Assembly (NCBI GenBank): GCA_028702245.1
Contig: JAQVPE010000004.1
Location: forward strand, 1-14,962
Source: Candidatus Izemoplasmatales bacterium
GTDB lineage: Bacteria; Bacillota_I; Bacilli_A; Izemoplasmatales; Hujiaoplasmataceae
Reading direction: 5' to 3'
DNA length: 14,962 bases
This document shows, one piece after another, positions 1-6,613 of the stretch (position 1 is its first letter; each line of letters begins with the position of its first letter). A model generated the notes under the pieces. The model did not search any database. It was not told the DNA's origin and was given only the letters and a program-made list of their open reading frames with translations. The position numbers were made by a program, and so were the translations under genes.

Positions 1-350
1 CACTAAGAGCTAGAGTCCACGCAGATGGAATTTCAGCGGCAACAATGATGAGCGGTTATGCCAATGTAACTAAATTGTCATTTCAATACGCAGCGTACGG
101 AACTGATACACCTACATTCTTGGGAGTCTACATATCGTTGGACGGAACCACATGGGTTGAAATTATGGCCCCAACGGCTCCAACCACTGCACTTCAATTA
201 GTTGAACTTGTAATTGATTATGAAGATCCTGATATTGTTTCTGCTGGTATTACTGCATCATCAAATGTTCGCTTTAAATTTGGTTTTACTGGAACCGCTG
301 GCAAAAGAGTCAATCTTGACCAAGTTCAGATTTTTGGTTTAGAATCATAA
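1..350 (+). CDS. C-terminal end of a surface/secreted-type protein (partial)
   Basis: The reading frame is open from base 3 to the TAA at 348-350, so this is the last ~115 residues of a protein whose start lies left of the window. The Met codons at 45 and 48 are internal: no ribosome binding site precedes them and the frame stays open to the edge. The visible part alternates hydrophobic and polar residues, is rich in Thr, Ser, Gly and aromatics, and contains no cysteine. It ends with a pattern of the type RVNLDQVQIFG. This looks like a beta-sandwich (jelly-roll, carbohydrate-binding-like) module of the kind found at the end of large extracellular proteins of Gram-positive-type bacteria. No LPXTG anchor or C-terminal membrane helix is present. 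The function of the whole protein cannot be told; the family assignment is inference. Confidence 0.6.
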   Translation, partial: LRARVHADGISAATMMSGYANVTKLSFQYAAYGTDTPTFLGVYISLDGTTWVEIMAPTAPTTALQLVELVIDYEDPDIVSAGITASSNVRFKFGFTGTAGKRVNLDQVQIFGLES

Positions 351-378
351 AAATTCCAGAACAATTATAATAAAAACG

Positions 379-388
379 AAAGGCGCGA
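379..388. repeat. Left half of a 10-base inverted repeat split by the IS
   Basis: AAAGGCGCGA here is perfectly complementary to TCGCGCCTTT at 1874-1883, on the other side of the IS. The right half directly abuts the mgsA stop codon (1885-1887), and the left half is followed on the minus strand by CGTTTTTATT. Without the IS the two halves would lie ~40 bases apart between convergent genes, so this may be an old bidirectional terminator with a long loop. That reading is inference; the repeat itself is seen directly. Confidence 0.5.
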
Positions 389-411
389 CCGTCCATGTGT
401 ATTAGTCAATA

Positions 412-432
412 GTTAGTGGACACAAAAAGTAC
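412..432. repeat. IS terminal inverted repeat (3' side of transposase)
   Basis: This is the terminal repeat distal to the transposase start (IRR by convention). Its core TTAGTGGACACAAAAAGTAC at 413-432 is matched base for base, in reverse complement, at 1834-1853; the match extends one more base to 412/1854. The orfB stop codon lies only a few bases inside this repeat. Confidence 0.93.
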
Positions 433-434
433 AA

Positions 435-1292
435 TTACGTAAGCCCCAGTTCAAGCCTCGCTTGGATTGGGGCTTTGTATTTCAGTCGATGAGCAAAACG
501 AACGTTGTTGAAATACCAGATATACTCTTCGATTGTTTTGATTGGATCTTTTGAGTTTCGGATATCGAAGTCGATTCTGAGGTCATCCTTGATCCAACCG
601 TTGATTGCTTCGATAACCGGGTTGTCAGTTGGCGTTCCCACTCTTGACATCGACCTTTTTATGTTATAATGACTGTGTGCGTTGTTGAACGCGCTTGAGG
701 TGTATACGGGTCCTTGGTCGGAATGTAGAATTGTTTCTACGCCCTTATACCCTCTTTTTGTTTTCTCACTCAGAAAGCCTTTCAGCGCACGCATGTGGCT
801 CGCAGTATCCATGCCGCTGCGAGTCGGAACCGCATCCCAGCTGATGATCTCCAGATTGAAGACGTCAAGGTAGAACGTCAAATCGATCTTTTGATGTCTG
901 TTCTTGATGAGTGTCGTGTCTGTCACGACTTTCTCGAACGGTCTGGTTGTCGTCCACTCACCGCTGATCCGATTCGGAAACAGGATGTGCTCCTCTCCGG
1001 GATGAGCATATTTAGGAAGCCTGGCCCGTGATCGGATATTGAGTTGTTTGCACACCTTATGGTATAGCCAATTGCTGAAAATCCAGCCGGTATTGAGACG
1101 GATCTGCTTCGCGATGTTGCGGTATCCGTTGGTCCTGTGTCTCTTCCAATATTCCATAACCAGATGCTTTAGGGTCTCTCGATCACACTCATAGCGGTTG
1201 AGGGATCCTTTTCTCTTGATCCAAGCATAATACCCACTACGTGAGACTTGCATGTAGATGCACAGGGAGAGGATGCTGAAGTCCTTGCTCAA
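435..1292 (-). CDS. IS3-family transposase OrfB (DDE integrase domain)
   Basis: This is the catalytic half of the transposase, with an rve/RNase H-fold core. Numbered from the nominal TTG at 1292, the DDE triad is D125 (in VVTDTTLIKN), D192 (in ILHSDQGPVYTS) and E228 (in SRVGTPTDNPVIEAINGWIK), giving the DD(35)E spacing of IS3-type enzymes. The N-terminal VSRSGYYAW and YRNIAKQI stretches match the usual OrfB helix-turn-helix region. The TTG overlaps the orfA stop (TTGA) and is probably not the real start. The same frame continues upstream to about 1373 with a recognisable KTKEIIRKEYEIVEAL segment but no ATG, GTG or TTG near a ribosome binding site. OrfB is therefore most likely made only as an OrfAB fusion (435-1672, about 412 residues) by -1 frameshifting. 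The length is normal and no inactivating mutation is seen. Confidence 0.93.
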   Translation of the reverse strand: MSKDFSILSLCIYMQVSRSGYYAWIKRKGSLNRYECDRETLKHLVMEYWKRHRTNGYRNIAKQIRLNTGWIFSNWLYHKVCKQLNIRSRARLPKYAHPGEEHILFPNRISGEWTTTRPFEKVVTDTTLIKNRHQKIDLTFYLDVFNLEIISWDAVPTRSGMDTASHMRALKGFLSEKTKRGYKGVETILHSDQGPVYTSSAFNNAHSHYNIKRSMSRVGTPTDNPVIEAINGWIKDDLRIDFDIRNSKDPIKTIEEYIWYFNNVRFAHRLKYKAPIQARLELGLT

Positions 1293-1672
1293 TGCTTCAA
1301 CGATTTCGTATTCTTTCCGGATGATTTCTTTTGTCTTATGGCCCTCACCTCCTCCTCCGTGTAACCTTTTTTTAATCGCAGATTCTCGATCCGCAACTTC
1401 ATGTTCTCATATTCAAGGCGCTCCAGATCCGTCAATTCTTTCTTTCGTTGAAATCTTACCAGCGGATTCCCTGGTTTTCGTTTGTTTTCCAACCCGGTCT
1501 CCCCGTTCTTTCGATACGCACTGATCCAGTTCGAATACGTTCCTCGAGAAAGCCCTTCAGCTTTCGCAATCTCCCTAATTGATCCTTCTCCATTCATCAA
1601 TCGCTTCACTATTCGAAGTTTCTCTTCCTTGCTCCAATATCTGTTCGTTCCACCTTTTGGTCTTCCGATCAT
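1289..1672 (-). CDS. IS3-family transposase OrfA (HTH DNA-binding protein)
   Basis: This 127-residue protein binds the IS ends. Residues ~10-60 form a helix-turn-helix of the transposase_8/IS150 OrfA type (YWSKEEKLRIVKRLMNGE, SIREIAKAEGLSRGTYSNW). Residues ~85-108 form a leucine-zipper-like helix (LERLEYENMKLRIENLRLKK) typical of OrfA multimerisation. The ATG at 1672 is preceded by a good ribosome binding site (AAGGAGAG, 7 bases away). The A7 slip site at 1367-1373 near the end of the zipper would let some ribosomes continue in the OrfB frame; the others stop at 1289-1291. An imperfect promoter may lie around 1700-1730 (minus-strand TTTCAA and TATTAT), but I do not claim it firmly. Confidence 0.92.
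   Translation of the reverse strand: MIGRPKGGTNRYWSKEEKLRIVKRLMNGEGSIREIAKAEGLSRGTYSNWISAYRKNGETGLENKRKPGNPLVRFQRKKELTDLERLEYENMKLRIENLRLKKGYTEEEVRAIRQKKSSGKNTKSLKH
1367..1373 (-). other. Programmed -1 frameshift site joining OrfA and OrfB
   Basis: On the minus strand the orfA codons read CGA TTA AAA AAA GGT, giving a run of seven A followed by GG. Slipping back one base here moves ribosomes into AGG TTA CAC GGA GGA GGA GGT GAG, which is open and leads directly into the OrfB frame. A-run slippery sites in the orfA/orfB overlap are the established mechanism of IS3-family OrfAB production. A GGAGGAGGAGG purine stretch lies just downstream; Shine-Dalgarno-like stimulators normally lie upstream, so its role is unclear. 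Confidence 0.8.
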
Positions 1673-1777
1673 TTTGGTTCTCTCCTTCGTTGATAACTCA
1701 TTGAATTCTTATTTCCATAATAATACCAATACAGACAGGATTGAAAGCCTATAGAAAAAACAATTCAAAACAATAAA

Positions 1778-1816
1778 GCAAAACAAAAAAGCAAAACAAA
1801 AAAGCAAAACAAAAAA
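1778..1816. repeat. Three perfect 13-base tandem repeats inside the IS end
   Basis: The unit GCAAAACAAAAAA occurs three times head to tail at 1778-1790, 1791-1803 and 1804-1816, preceded by a degenerate AC-rich stretch (CAATTCAAAACAATAAA). It lies just inside the promoter-proximal terminal repeat of the IS. On the minus strand it is a T-rich array and supplies the T-tract of the hairpin at 1815-1859. It could be a transposase subterminal binding array or a slippage-prone tract; neither is shown. Confidence 0.9.
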
Positions 1817-1859
1817 GATGTTAATGAACACTGGTACTTTTTGTGTCCACTAACATCTT
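1798..1859 (-). terminator. Hairpin plus T-tract at the IS end, facing mgsA
   Basis: Read on the minus strand, AAGATGTTA (from 1859 down to 1851) pairs perfectly with TAACATCTT (1823-1815), with a further ACAC/GTGT pairing inside, and is followed at once by TTTTTTG and more T-rich repeats. This is the form of a Rho-independent terminator and would stop transcripts entering the IS from mgsA. About five bases of the outer stem (1855-1859) appear to lie outside the IS proper, in flanking DNA. Confidence 0.6.
1834..1854. repeat. IS terminal inverted repeat (upstream of orfA)
   Basis: This is the perfect 21-base inverted partner of 412-432 and marks the promoter-proximal end of the IS (IRL by convention). 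It lies in the loop and inner arm of the hairpin at 1815-1859. Confidence 0.93.
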
Positions 1860-1884
1860 ATCATTTCATTCAATCGCGCCTTTT

Positions 1885-2247
1885 CTATTCAAGAGCTTTG
1901 ATGATATATTCTCCGGTAGATAGATTGGTAGCCAAGGGGATCTTATAGACATCAGATAATCGCAAAAGAGCACTGACATCGGGCTCGTGCGGTTGAGCGG
2001 TCAAAGGATCGCGGAAGAAAAAGATCATGTCGATTTTGCCATTTGCGACATCGGCGCCGATCTCTTGGTCGCCGCCCAGGGGGCCGGAGCGGTAGCATTT
2101 GATGTTCAAGCCGGTGTGTTCGATTATTTGTTTGCCGGTCGTTCCGGTTGCGACGAGTTTGTGCTTCTCAAGTTTTGCCTTGTGATTAGTCGCGAATGCG
2201 ATTATTTCGGGTTTCATTTTATCATGGGCAATCAATGCGATTCTCAT
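1885..2247 (-). CDS. mgsA: Methylglyoxal synthase
   Basis: The enzyme converts dihydroxyacetone phosphate to methylglyoxal and phosphate in the cytoplasm, a bypass that frees phosphate when sugar phosphates build up. The 120-residue sequence covers the MGS domain nearly end to end: [10 protein letters not shown] at 3-12, TGTTG phosphate loop at 34-38, [14 protein letters not shown] at 54-67 with catalytic Asp60, and [17 protein letters not shown] at 80-96 with His87 and Asp90, equivalent to E. coli H98 and D101. It is shorter than E. coli MgsA (152 residues), lacking only terminal extensions. The ATG at 2247 has AGGTGA a few bases upstream and an extended -10 promoter behind it. The gene stands alone, divergent from tRNA-Tyr, with the IS just past its stop. 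In MgsA of other bacteria phosphate inhibits the enzyme; that is family knowledge. Confidence 0.96.
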   Translation of the reverse strand: MRIALIAHDKMKPEIIAFATNHKAKLEKHKLVATGTTGKQIIEHTGLNIKCYRSGPLGGDQEIGADVANGKIDMIFFFRDPLTAQPHEPDVSALLRLSDVYKIPLATNLSTGEYIIKALE

Positions 2248-2276
2248 CAGTTCACCTCTAAATATTAACTAATACA

Positions 2277-2285
2277 ATTATATCA
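2277..2285 (-). promoter_or_regulatory. Extended -10 promoter of mgsA
   Basis: The minus strand reads TGATATAAT here, a perfect -10 hexamer with the TG extension. No good -35 lies 16-18 bases upstream, as is common for extended -10 promoters. Transcription would begin around 2270, giving a leader of about 23 bases before the mgsA ATG. Confidence 0.7.
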
Positions 2286-2335
2286 CACTCTGGACAATCA
2301 TCAGCCGCGAAAAGGGATTTTACGCAAGTTTGTTG

Positions 2336-2364
2336 TTGCAATTGAAAATAGGTTTTGATATAAT
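2336..2364 (+). promoter_or_regulatory. Promoter of tRNA-Tyr
   Basis: TTGCAA (2336-2341) and TATAAT (2359-2364) are separated by 17 bases, with TGA directly before the -10 (extended -10). Transcription would start near 2371, about 20 bases before the mature tRNA 5' end. Confidence 0.8.
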
Positions 2365-2391
2365 GTAATAGCCGATTAAAAGGCACACTCC

Positions 2392-2476
2392 GGAGGGGTA
2401 GCGAAGTGGCTAAACGCGGCAGACTGTAAATCTGTTCCCACCGGGTTCGGCAGTTCGAATCTGTCCCCCTCCACCA
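2392..2476 (+). tRNA. tRNA-Tyr (GUA)
   Basis: An 85-base cloverleaf with encoded CCA. The acceptor stem GGAGGGG (2392-2398) pairs with CCCCTCC (2466-2472), followed by discriminator A and CCA (2474-2476). The anticodon stem GCAGA/TCTGT (2419-2423/2431-2435) encloses loop CTGTAAA with anticodon GTA at 2426-2428. The T-arm GGCAG-TTCGAAT-CTGTC spans 2449-2465. The variable arm (TCCCACCGGGTTC region) is long, as expected for bacterial class II tRNA-Tyr. It appears to be a single-gene transcription unit with its own promoter and a following hairpin. Confidence 0.97.
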
Positions 2477-2488
2477 CTATTTGGATAT

Positions 2489-2520
2489 AAGGCGATCGCT
2501 AAGATCGCCTTTATTCATAT
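2489..2520 (+). terminator. Hairpin after tRNA-Tyr
   Basis: AAGGCGATC (2489-2497) pairs with GATCGCCTT (2503-2511) around the five-base loop GCTAA, giving a perfect 9-bp stem. It is followed by a T-rich but interrupted tail (TATTCATATTT). This is a plausible Rho-independent terminator for the tRNA transcript, although the T-tract is weak. Confidence 0.7.
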
Positions 2521-2525
2521 TTAGA

Positions 2526-2554
2526 TTGGTATGATGAAGTAGGTGCGATATAAT
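2526..2554 (+). promoter_or_regulatory. Promoter of nagA
   Basis: TTGGTA (2526-2531) and TATAAT (2549-2554) are 17 bases apart. The predicted start near 2561 gives a leader of about 30 bases. No cre-like or NagR-type operator could be recognised in this short region. Confidence 0.7.
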
Positions 2555-2590
2555 ATAGGTGTCATGTATTGTTGGAAATGAGGTATCAAG

Positions 2591-3751
2591 ATGCGTGTAT
2601 TAATGACTAACGCGACCGTTATCATGCCTTATGAAGTAAGACGCGATTGTATGATCGTTATTGAAGATGGCATCATTTCTCAAGTTGGCGGGGGTGAGTA
2701 TGATCCTTTGCTGTTCGACCAGATAATTGACGTTCAGAATCGATTTCTCGCGCCGGGATTCATCGATATCCACGCTCACGGAAACTCTGGTTATGATATC
2801 ATGGACAAAGATGCCAAAGGGCTAGACTTCATCGCCAGATATCATTTAAGTAGGGGAGTTACCTCTTTTTTGGGAGCGACTATCTCAGCTGAACATAGTC
2901 GACTATTAGCAGTCGCCAATGTTGTCAAGGACTATGTTAAATCGCAGAAAGACGATGTTTCCGAGTTGCTTGGAATTTATCTCGAGGGCCCCTTTTTCAA
3001 CCCTCAAAGAAGCGGAGCTCATCCCAAAAGAAACCTGCGTTTACCGTCGATTGATGAGGTTCGAGAAATACTTGACACCTCAGAAGGACTGATAAAGGTC
3101 GTCGCAATGGCTCCTGAATTAGACGGAGCTTTGAATTTGATTGCCTTTCTTGTTAGTACAGGCGTAAAAGTAGCTCTGGGTCATTCAGAGGGAACTTACT
3201 TGGAATGTTCTAGAGCAATCGATCAGGGGGCGTCTATCGCAACTCACTTGTTTAATGCGATGATCCCCTTCAATCATCGGGAGCCGGGAATCGTCGGTGC
3301 TGTACTCGATAAATCAGAAGTATATGCGGAATTGATCGTAGATGGTATCCATCTGCACGACGCGGCCATCAGGATTGCGTGTAAATGCAAAGGAAAAGAT
3401 AAAATCTTGTTGGTTTCCGATCAGATTCGCGCCGCAGGACTCATGGACGGGACTTATACGCTTGACAAAGAGACGATCCGCGTTGAGGGAGGTGCCGCTC
3501 GAACTATAGAAGGCAAACTCGCCGGATCAACTAGTGACCTTATAAGGGCGGTACGCCATCTTGTCATCGATTTAGGCTTCAAAATAGAAGACGCTGTGAG
3601 AATGGCGTCGCTAAACCCAGCTACGGCGATTGGCGTAGATAAGAGGTTGGGAAGCATTGATATTGGCAAGCAAGCCGATTTGCTCATTTTGGATCATGAT
3701 CTTGCCATTGGTTCTGTTATTAAAAAAGGTAATGTGGTCTATACAAACTAA
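2591..3751 (+). CDS. nagA: N-acetylglucosamine-6-phosphate deacetylase
   Basis: The enzyme hydrolyses GlcNAc-6-phosphate to glucosamine-6-phosphate and acetate, the first committed step in using amino sugars or recycled cell-wall GlcNAc. The 386-residue, full-length amidohydrolase has the expected metal and catalytic residues: HAHGNSGYD at 61-69 (H61, H63), GIYLEGPFFNPQRSGAHP at 128-145 (E132), GHSEGT at 197-202 (H198), ATHLFNAM at 217-224 (H219), HREPG at 229-233, DGIHLH at 251-256, and LVSDQIRAAG at 274-283 with catalytic D277. Most relatives read TDAM at that last motif; the Asp is kept. The ATG at 2591 is chosen because GAGGT lies 6 bases upstream; an in-frame ATG at 2603 lacks this. It has its own promoter and terminator. 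No nagB or PTS gene is adjacent, so its partners must be elsewhere. Confidence 0.96.
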   Translation: MRVLMTNATVIMPYEVRRDCMIVIEDGIISQVGGGEYDPLLFDQIIDVQNRFLAPGFIDIHAHGNSGYDIMDKDAKGLDFIARYHLSRGVTSFLGATISAEHSRLLAVANVVKDYVKSQKDDVSELLGIYLEGPFFNPQRSGAHPKRNLRLPSIDEVREILDTSEGLIKVVAMAPELDGALNLIAFLVSTGVKVALGHSEGTYLECSRAIDQGASIATHLFNAMIPFNHREPGIVGAVLDKSEVYAELIVDGIHLHDAAIRIACKCKGKDKILLVSDQIRAAGLMDGTYTLDKETIRVEGGAARTIEGKLAGSTSDLIRAVRHLVIDLGFKIEDAVRMASLNPATAIGVDKRLGSIDIGKQADLLILDHDLAIGSVIKKGNVVYTN

Positions 3752-3775
3752 GAGCCCCGATTTCGGGGCTCTTAA
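3749..3775. terminator. Hairpin between convergent nagA and nrdG
   Basis: AAGAGCCCCGA (3750-3760) pairs with TCGGGGCTCTT (3763-3773), a strong GC-rich stem that begins inside the nagA stop codon and ends three bases before the complement of the nrdG stop codon. The gap between the two genes is only 24 bases, so the hairpin probably serves both directions. Neither side has a long T-tract (AATTAG one way, AGTTTGT the other). Confidence 0.75.
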
Positions 3776-4468
3776 TTAGAATATCAAAACAACATTAGGT
3801 TGGTATAATTTGATCGTTTCAGCAAACTCGGCGATTTGCTTTTCAGAATATGGAGGAGCCTCGATCAAGTCAAGATCCTCGATCCGATAGTCGAGAGGCT
3901 TTTTATACGCATTAAGGACATACCGGGGTATTTTGGGAAGTTCCTCCGCCATCTGAATTAAGTCTTCGAGCGACAGTTGGGGGATGACTGTGGTTCTAAT
4001 CTCAAAATCACAGTCATTTTCAAGTAAGAGCTTTATTGAAGCGAGAACCGTCTGTGCGTTTGCTTCACCGCGGGCAATCTCTTGGTATCTTGCCATGGGA
4101 GCCTTATAGTCAACAGCATAATAATCAACGGCCTTGGCTTTGATACAAGATCTGATAACCTCGGGATTTGAGCCGTTGGTATCGAGTTTGGTTTTATAGC
4201 CTAATTCTTTGAGCGTTAACATGTATTCAACCAAGTCATCTTGAAGAGTTGGCTCGCCGCCGGTTATGACAACGCCATCGATCAAACCCTTGCGCTTTTT
4301 GAGAAACGCTTCAATATCCGCAATCGGAATCAAAGAATCAATGTTTTCAATCAAACTGCGGTTGTGACAATAGAAACAGTTGAAATTACACCCGGGAGTG
4401 AAAAGAACAGTGGCTACGTTGCCAGGATAATCAATGAGCGAAGTTCTGACGATCCCGGCAAAAATCAT
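3776..4468 (-). CDS. nrdG: Anaerobic ribonucleoside-triphosphate reductase activating protein (radical SAM)
   Basis: A radical-SAM enzyme that uses a [4Fe-4S] cluster and S-adenosylmethionine to place the glycyl radical on NrdD. The 230-residue protein has the cluster motif CNFNCFYC at 27-34 (C27, C31, C34), preceded by SLIDYPGNVATVLFTPG, then the GGEP motif (VVITGGEPTLQ) and a DTNGSNP stretch, all in the usual order. It is longer than E. coli NrdG (154 residues) and of the pyruvate-formate-lyase-activase-like form common in anaerobes. Its ATG (4468-4466) overlaps the nrdD stop as ATGA, so it is translationally coupled and in the same operon. Annotation pipelines may call it a generic anaerobic RNR activase; the neighbour makes nrdG secure. 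Confidence 0.95.
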   Translation of the reverse strand: MIFAGIVRTSLIDYPGNVATVLFTPGCNFNCFYCHNRSLIENIDSLIPIADIEAFLKKRKGLIDGVVITGGEPTLQDDLVEYMLTLKELGYKTKLDTNGSNPEVIRSCIKAKAVDYYAVDYKAPMARYQEIARGEANAQTVLASIKLLLENDCDFEIRTTVIPQLSLEDLIQMAEELPKIPRYVLNAYKKPLDYRIEDLDLIEAPPYSEKQIAEFAETIKLYQPNVVLIF

Positions 4469-6588
4469 GCTTTCTCTCCCCCGGCCTTGATAGTTTGCGG
4501 CTGTTCTTTGATTACGTATTTGACACGGTCGTTATATTCGGCTTTTTTGCCTTTGTTAAAGTTCTGAACCGGTCTTAGATAGCCAACTACACGAGTGTAT
4601 ACTTCGGTAGGAAGTCCGCAGGTCGGGCATTTGAAATGCTCTCCAGAGATGTATCCGTGCTCATTGCAGACCGAGAAAGTAGGCGTCAAGGATATATAGG
4701 GAAGCTTGTAGTTTTCAAAGACTTTTTTAATCAAGTTTTTAGTGGTTTTGGTATCTTTGATGCGTTCGCCAAGATAAAGATGAAGAACGGTTCCGCCTGT
4801 ATATAGCGACTGTAACTCGTCCTGAAGGTCCAAGGTCTCAAATATGTCATCAGTGAAACCGACGGGTAGTTGGCTGGAATTGGTATAATATGGAGTCTCT
4901 TTTCCGGCGGTGATGATATCTGGGTATTTGGCTTTGTCGTTTTTGGCAAGCCGATAGCTTGTTCCTTCGGCAGGAGTCGCCTCAAGGTTGTAATAGTGAC
5001 CGGTTTCCTCCTGAATATCTTTGATGACATCACGCATATAATTGAGGGTTTTCAGAGCGAATTCTTGGCCCTCTCGCATTGTTAAATCGACTTCGATACC
5101 AAACAAGTTTTGAATGGCCTCATTCATGCCGATCAGGCCGATGGTGTTGAAATGATTGAACCAGTAAGAACCGGTTTTTAGTTTAATGTCCTTAAGGTAG
5201 CTGGCGCTATAGGGATATAGTCCGTTTTCGGTTTGTTCCTCGATGACTTTTCGTTTGATTTCAAGACTCTTCTTAGCTACATTGATTGTTTCCCAAAGCC
5301 TTGTAAAAAACTCGGATTCTGTTTTGGATAGATAAGCAAGCCTTGGCAAATTGATGGTGACCACGCCTATTGAACCGGTCAACGGATTTGATCCGAACAA
5401 ACCGCCTCCGCGCTTGCGAAGCTCGGAAGTGTTAAGCCGCAAACGACAACACATCGATAGCGCGTCTTCGGGCGAAAGGTCAGAATTAATGTAATTTGAA
5501 AAATATGGGATTCCGTACTTTGCAGTGATTTCCATGTACTTTTCCACGACTTCGCTATCCCAGGCGAAATCCTTTGTGACGTTGATTGTCGGGATCGGGA
5601 AGGTGAAGACTCTGCCTTTGGCATCGCCTTCCATCATCACGTCACAGAAAGCTAGATTGATCATGTCCATTTCTTTTTGGAAATCGCCATATTTTTCGGG
5701 CATCAATTTACCGGCAAAAATGACGTTTTGGTCTTTCAATGTCGAAGGACATACAATGTCAAAGGTCAAGTTGGAAAATGGACACTGGAACCCGACTCTG
5801 GTAGGGACGTTGAGGTTGAAGACAAACTCTTGAATCGCCTGTCTGACTTGTTTATACTCAAGATTGTCATATCTGATGAAGGGGGCGAGATAAGTGTCAA
5901 AGGATGACCAAGCTTGGGCGCCTGCCGTCTCGCCTTGAGTTGTGAATGTTGAATTGATGATTTGGCCTAGCAAAGAACGAAGATGCTTGGGAGGGCTGGA
6001 TTCTACCTTGCTCGATACGCCGCCAAAACCGTTCGTTATGATTTGGCGAATGTCCCACCCGGCGCAGTAAGGGCCGAAAAAACCCAAATCATGGATATGG
6101 ATGTCACCTTGAAGATGAGCGTCGCGGATCGATCCAGGATAGACTTCGTGAAGCCAATAGTTTTTGGTGAATTCTTCACGAACATAATTATTAAGTCCGT
6201 TGATCGATTTTTGCGTATTGGCATTTTCATTGATTTGCCAGTCTCGGTCATTCAGATATTCGGTAAACATGTCGATTGTGGCGCCAATCAGGGCGTTGGC
6301 TTCACGAGATGCCCGTCTTTTTTCACGATACAAAATAAAGGCTTTTGCCGTTTTGGCATGGCCGTTCTCAATTAGTACTTTTTCGACGATATCTTGGATC
6401 CCCTCAACGTCGGCGATTCCGTTAGGATATCGGGCTTCGGCGAGCCGGCACACTTCGTCCGCTAGTTGTTCCGATTTGGCAAAATCGGATCCACCAACGG
6501 AGCTTGCCGCCTTAAAAATCGCCAAGACGATTTTTTCACGCCGAAACGGAACGACGGTTTGGTCTCTCTTGATAATCTGTCTTAACAT
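4465..6588 (-). CDS. nrdD: Anaerobic (class III) ribonucleoside-triphosphate reductase
   Basis: This enzyme reduces ribonucleoside triphosphates to deoxyribonucleotides with an oxygen-sensitive glycyl radical. The 707-residue protein has an N-terminal ATP-cone (about 1-95, beginning MLRQIIKRDQTVVPFRREKI), the first active-site Cys C175 in GPYCAGWD, C380-C381 in the MCCRLRLN motif, and a C-terminal zinc site C641-x2-H644 with C654-x2-C657 (SVCNEHGY...CPTCG). The radical Gly669 lies in RVVGYLRPV. Everything needed appears present. The domain layout resembles the NrdD of many Firmicutes and Thermotoga; which external reductant it uses cannot be settled here. The ATG at 6588 follows an AGGGGTG ribosome binding site and a TTGACA promoter. 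It forms a two-gene operon with nrdG, suggesting growth at least partly without oxygen. Confidence 0.97.
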   Translation of the reverse strand: MLRQIIKRDQTVVPFRREKIVLAIFKAASSVGGSDFAKSEQLADEVCRLAEARYPNGIADVEGIQDIVEKVLIENGHAKTAKAFILYREKRRASREANALIGATIDMFTEYLNDRDWQINENANTQKSINGLNNYVREEFTKNYWLHEVYPGSIRDAHLQGDIHIHDLGFFGPYCAGWDIRQIITNGFGGVSSKVESSPPKHLRSLLGQIINSTFTTQGETAGAQAWSSFDTYLAPFIRYDNLEYKQVRQAIQEFVFNLNVPTRVGFQCPFSNLTFDIVCPSTLKDQNVIFAGKLMPEKYGDFQKEMDMINLAFCDVMMEGDAKGRVFTFPIPTINVTKDFAWDSEVVEKYMEITAKYGIPYFSNYINSDLSPEDALSMCCRLRLNTSELRKRGGGLFGSNPLTGSIGVVTINLPRLAYLSKTESEFFTRLWETINVAKKSLEIKRKVIEEQTENGLYPYSASYLKDIKLKTGSYWFNHFNTIGLIGMNEAIQNLFGIEVDLTMREGQEFALKTLNYMRDVIKDIQEETGHYYNLEATPAEGTSYRLAKNDKAKYPDIITAGKETPYYTNSSQLPVGFTDDIFETLDLQDELQSLYTGGTVLHLYLGERIKDTKTTKNLIKKVFENYKLPYISLTPTFSVCNEHGYISGEHFKCPTCGLPTEVYTRVVGYLRPVQNFNKGKKAEYNDRVKYVIKEQPQTIKAGGEKA

Positions 6589-6613
6589 ACGAACACCCCT
6601 GATTTTTATTTAT

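Larger units (their letters stand above)
411..1855 (-). mobile_element. Complete IS3-family insertion sequence
   Basis: A ~1.44 kb element carries two overlapping transposase frames on the minus strand (orfA then orfB), bounded by 21-base perfect inverted repeats at 412-432 and 1834-1854. The right end, read inward on the minus strand, begins TGTTAGTGGACAC, which fits the TG...CA termini of IS3-family elements; the left end has AG instead of TG at its outermost bases. Catalytic residues are intact and an A7 slippage site links the two frames, so the copy looks recent and potentially active. No 3-4 base target duplication is visible at the likely boundaries (left flank ...TCAAT, right flank TCTTA...), so the exact ends are uncertain by one or two bases. 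It lies between the convergent surface-protein gene and mgsA. Confidence 0.93.

Noticed and set aside
45..350. Independent 101-residue small protein
   Set aside because: The frame continues to the left edge, and the Met codons lack a ribosome binding site, so this is the end of a longer protein.
1258..1754. Plus-strand open frames across the IS genes
   Set aside because: They are antisense shadows of orfA and orfB, with no binding sites; the minus-strand frames have clear transposase motifs.
1778..1816. Possible CRISPR-like repeat array
   Set aside because: Units are 13 bases, low complexity and contiguous without spacers; they belong to the IS end.
2477..2590. Riboswitch or T-box upstream of nagA
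   Set aside because: The space holds a short hairpin after the tRNA and a simple promoter; the predicted leader is only ~30 bases.
4731..6375. Several open frames in other frames within nrdD
   Set aside because: They overlap a full-length, motif-complete nrdD and have no start signals of their own.
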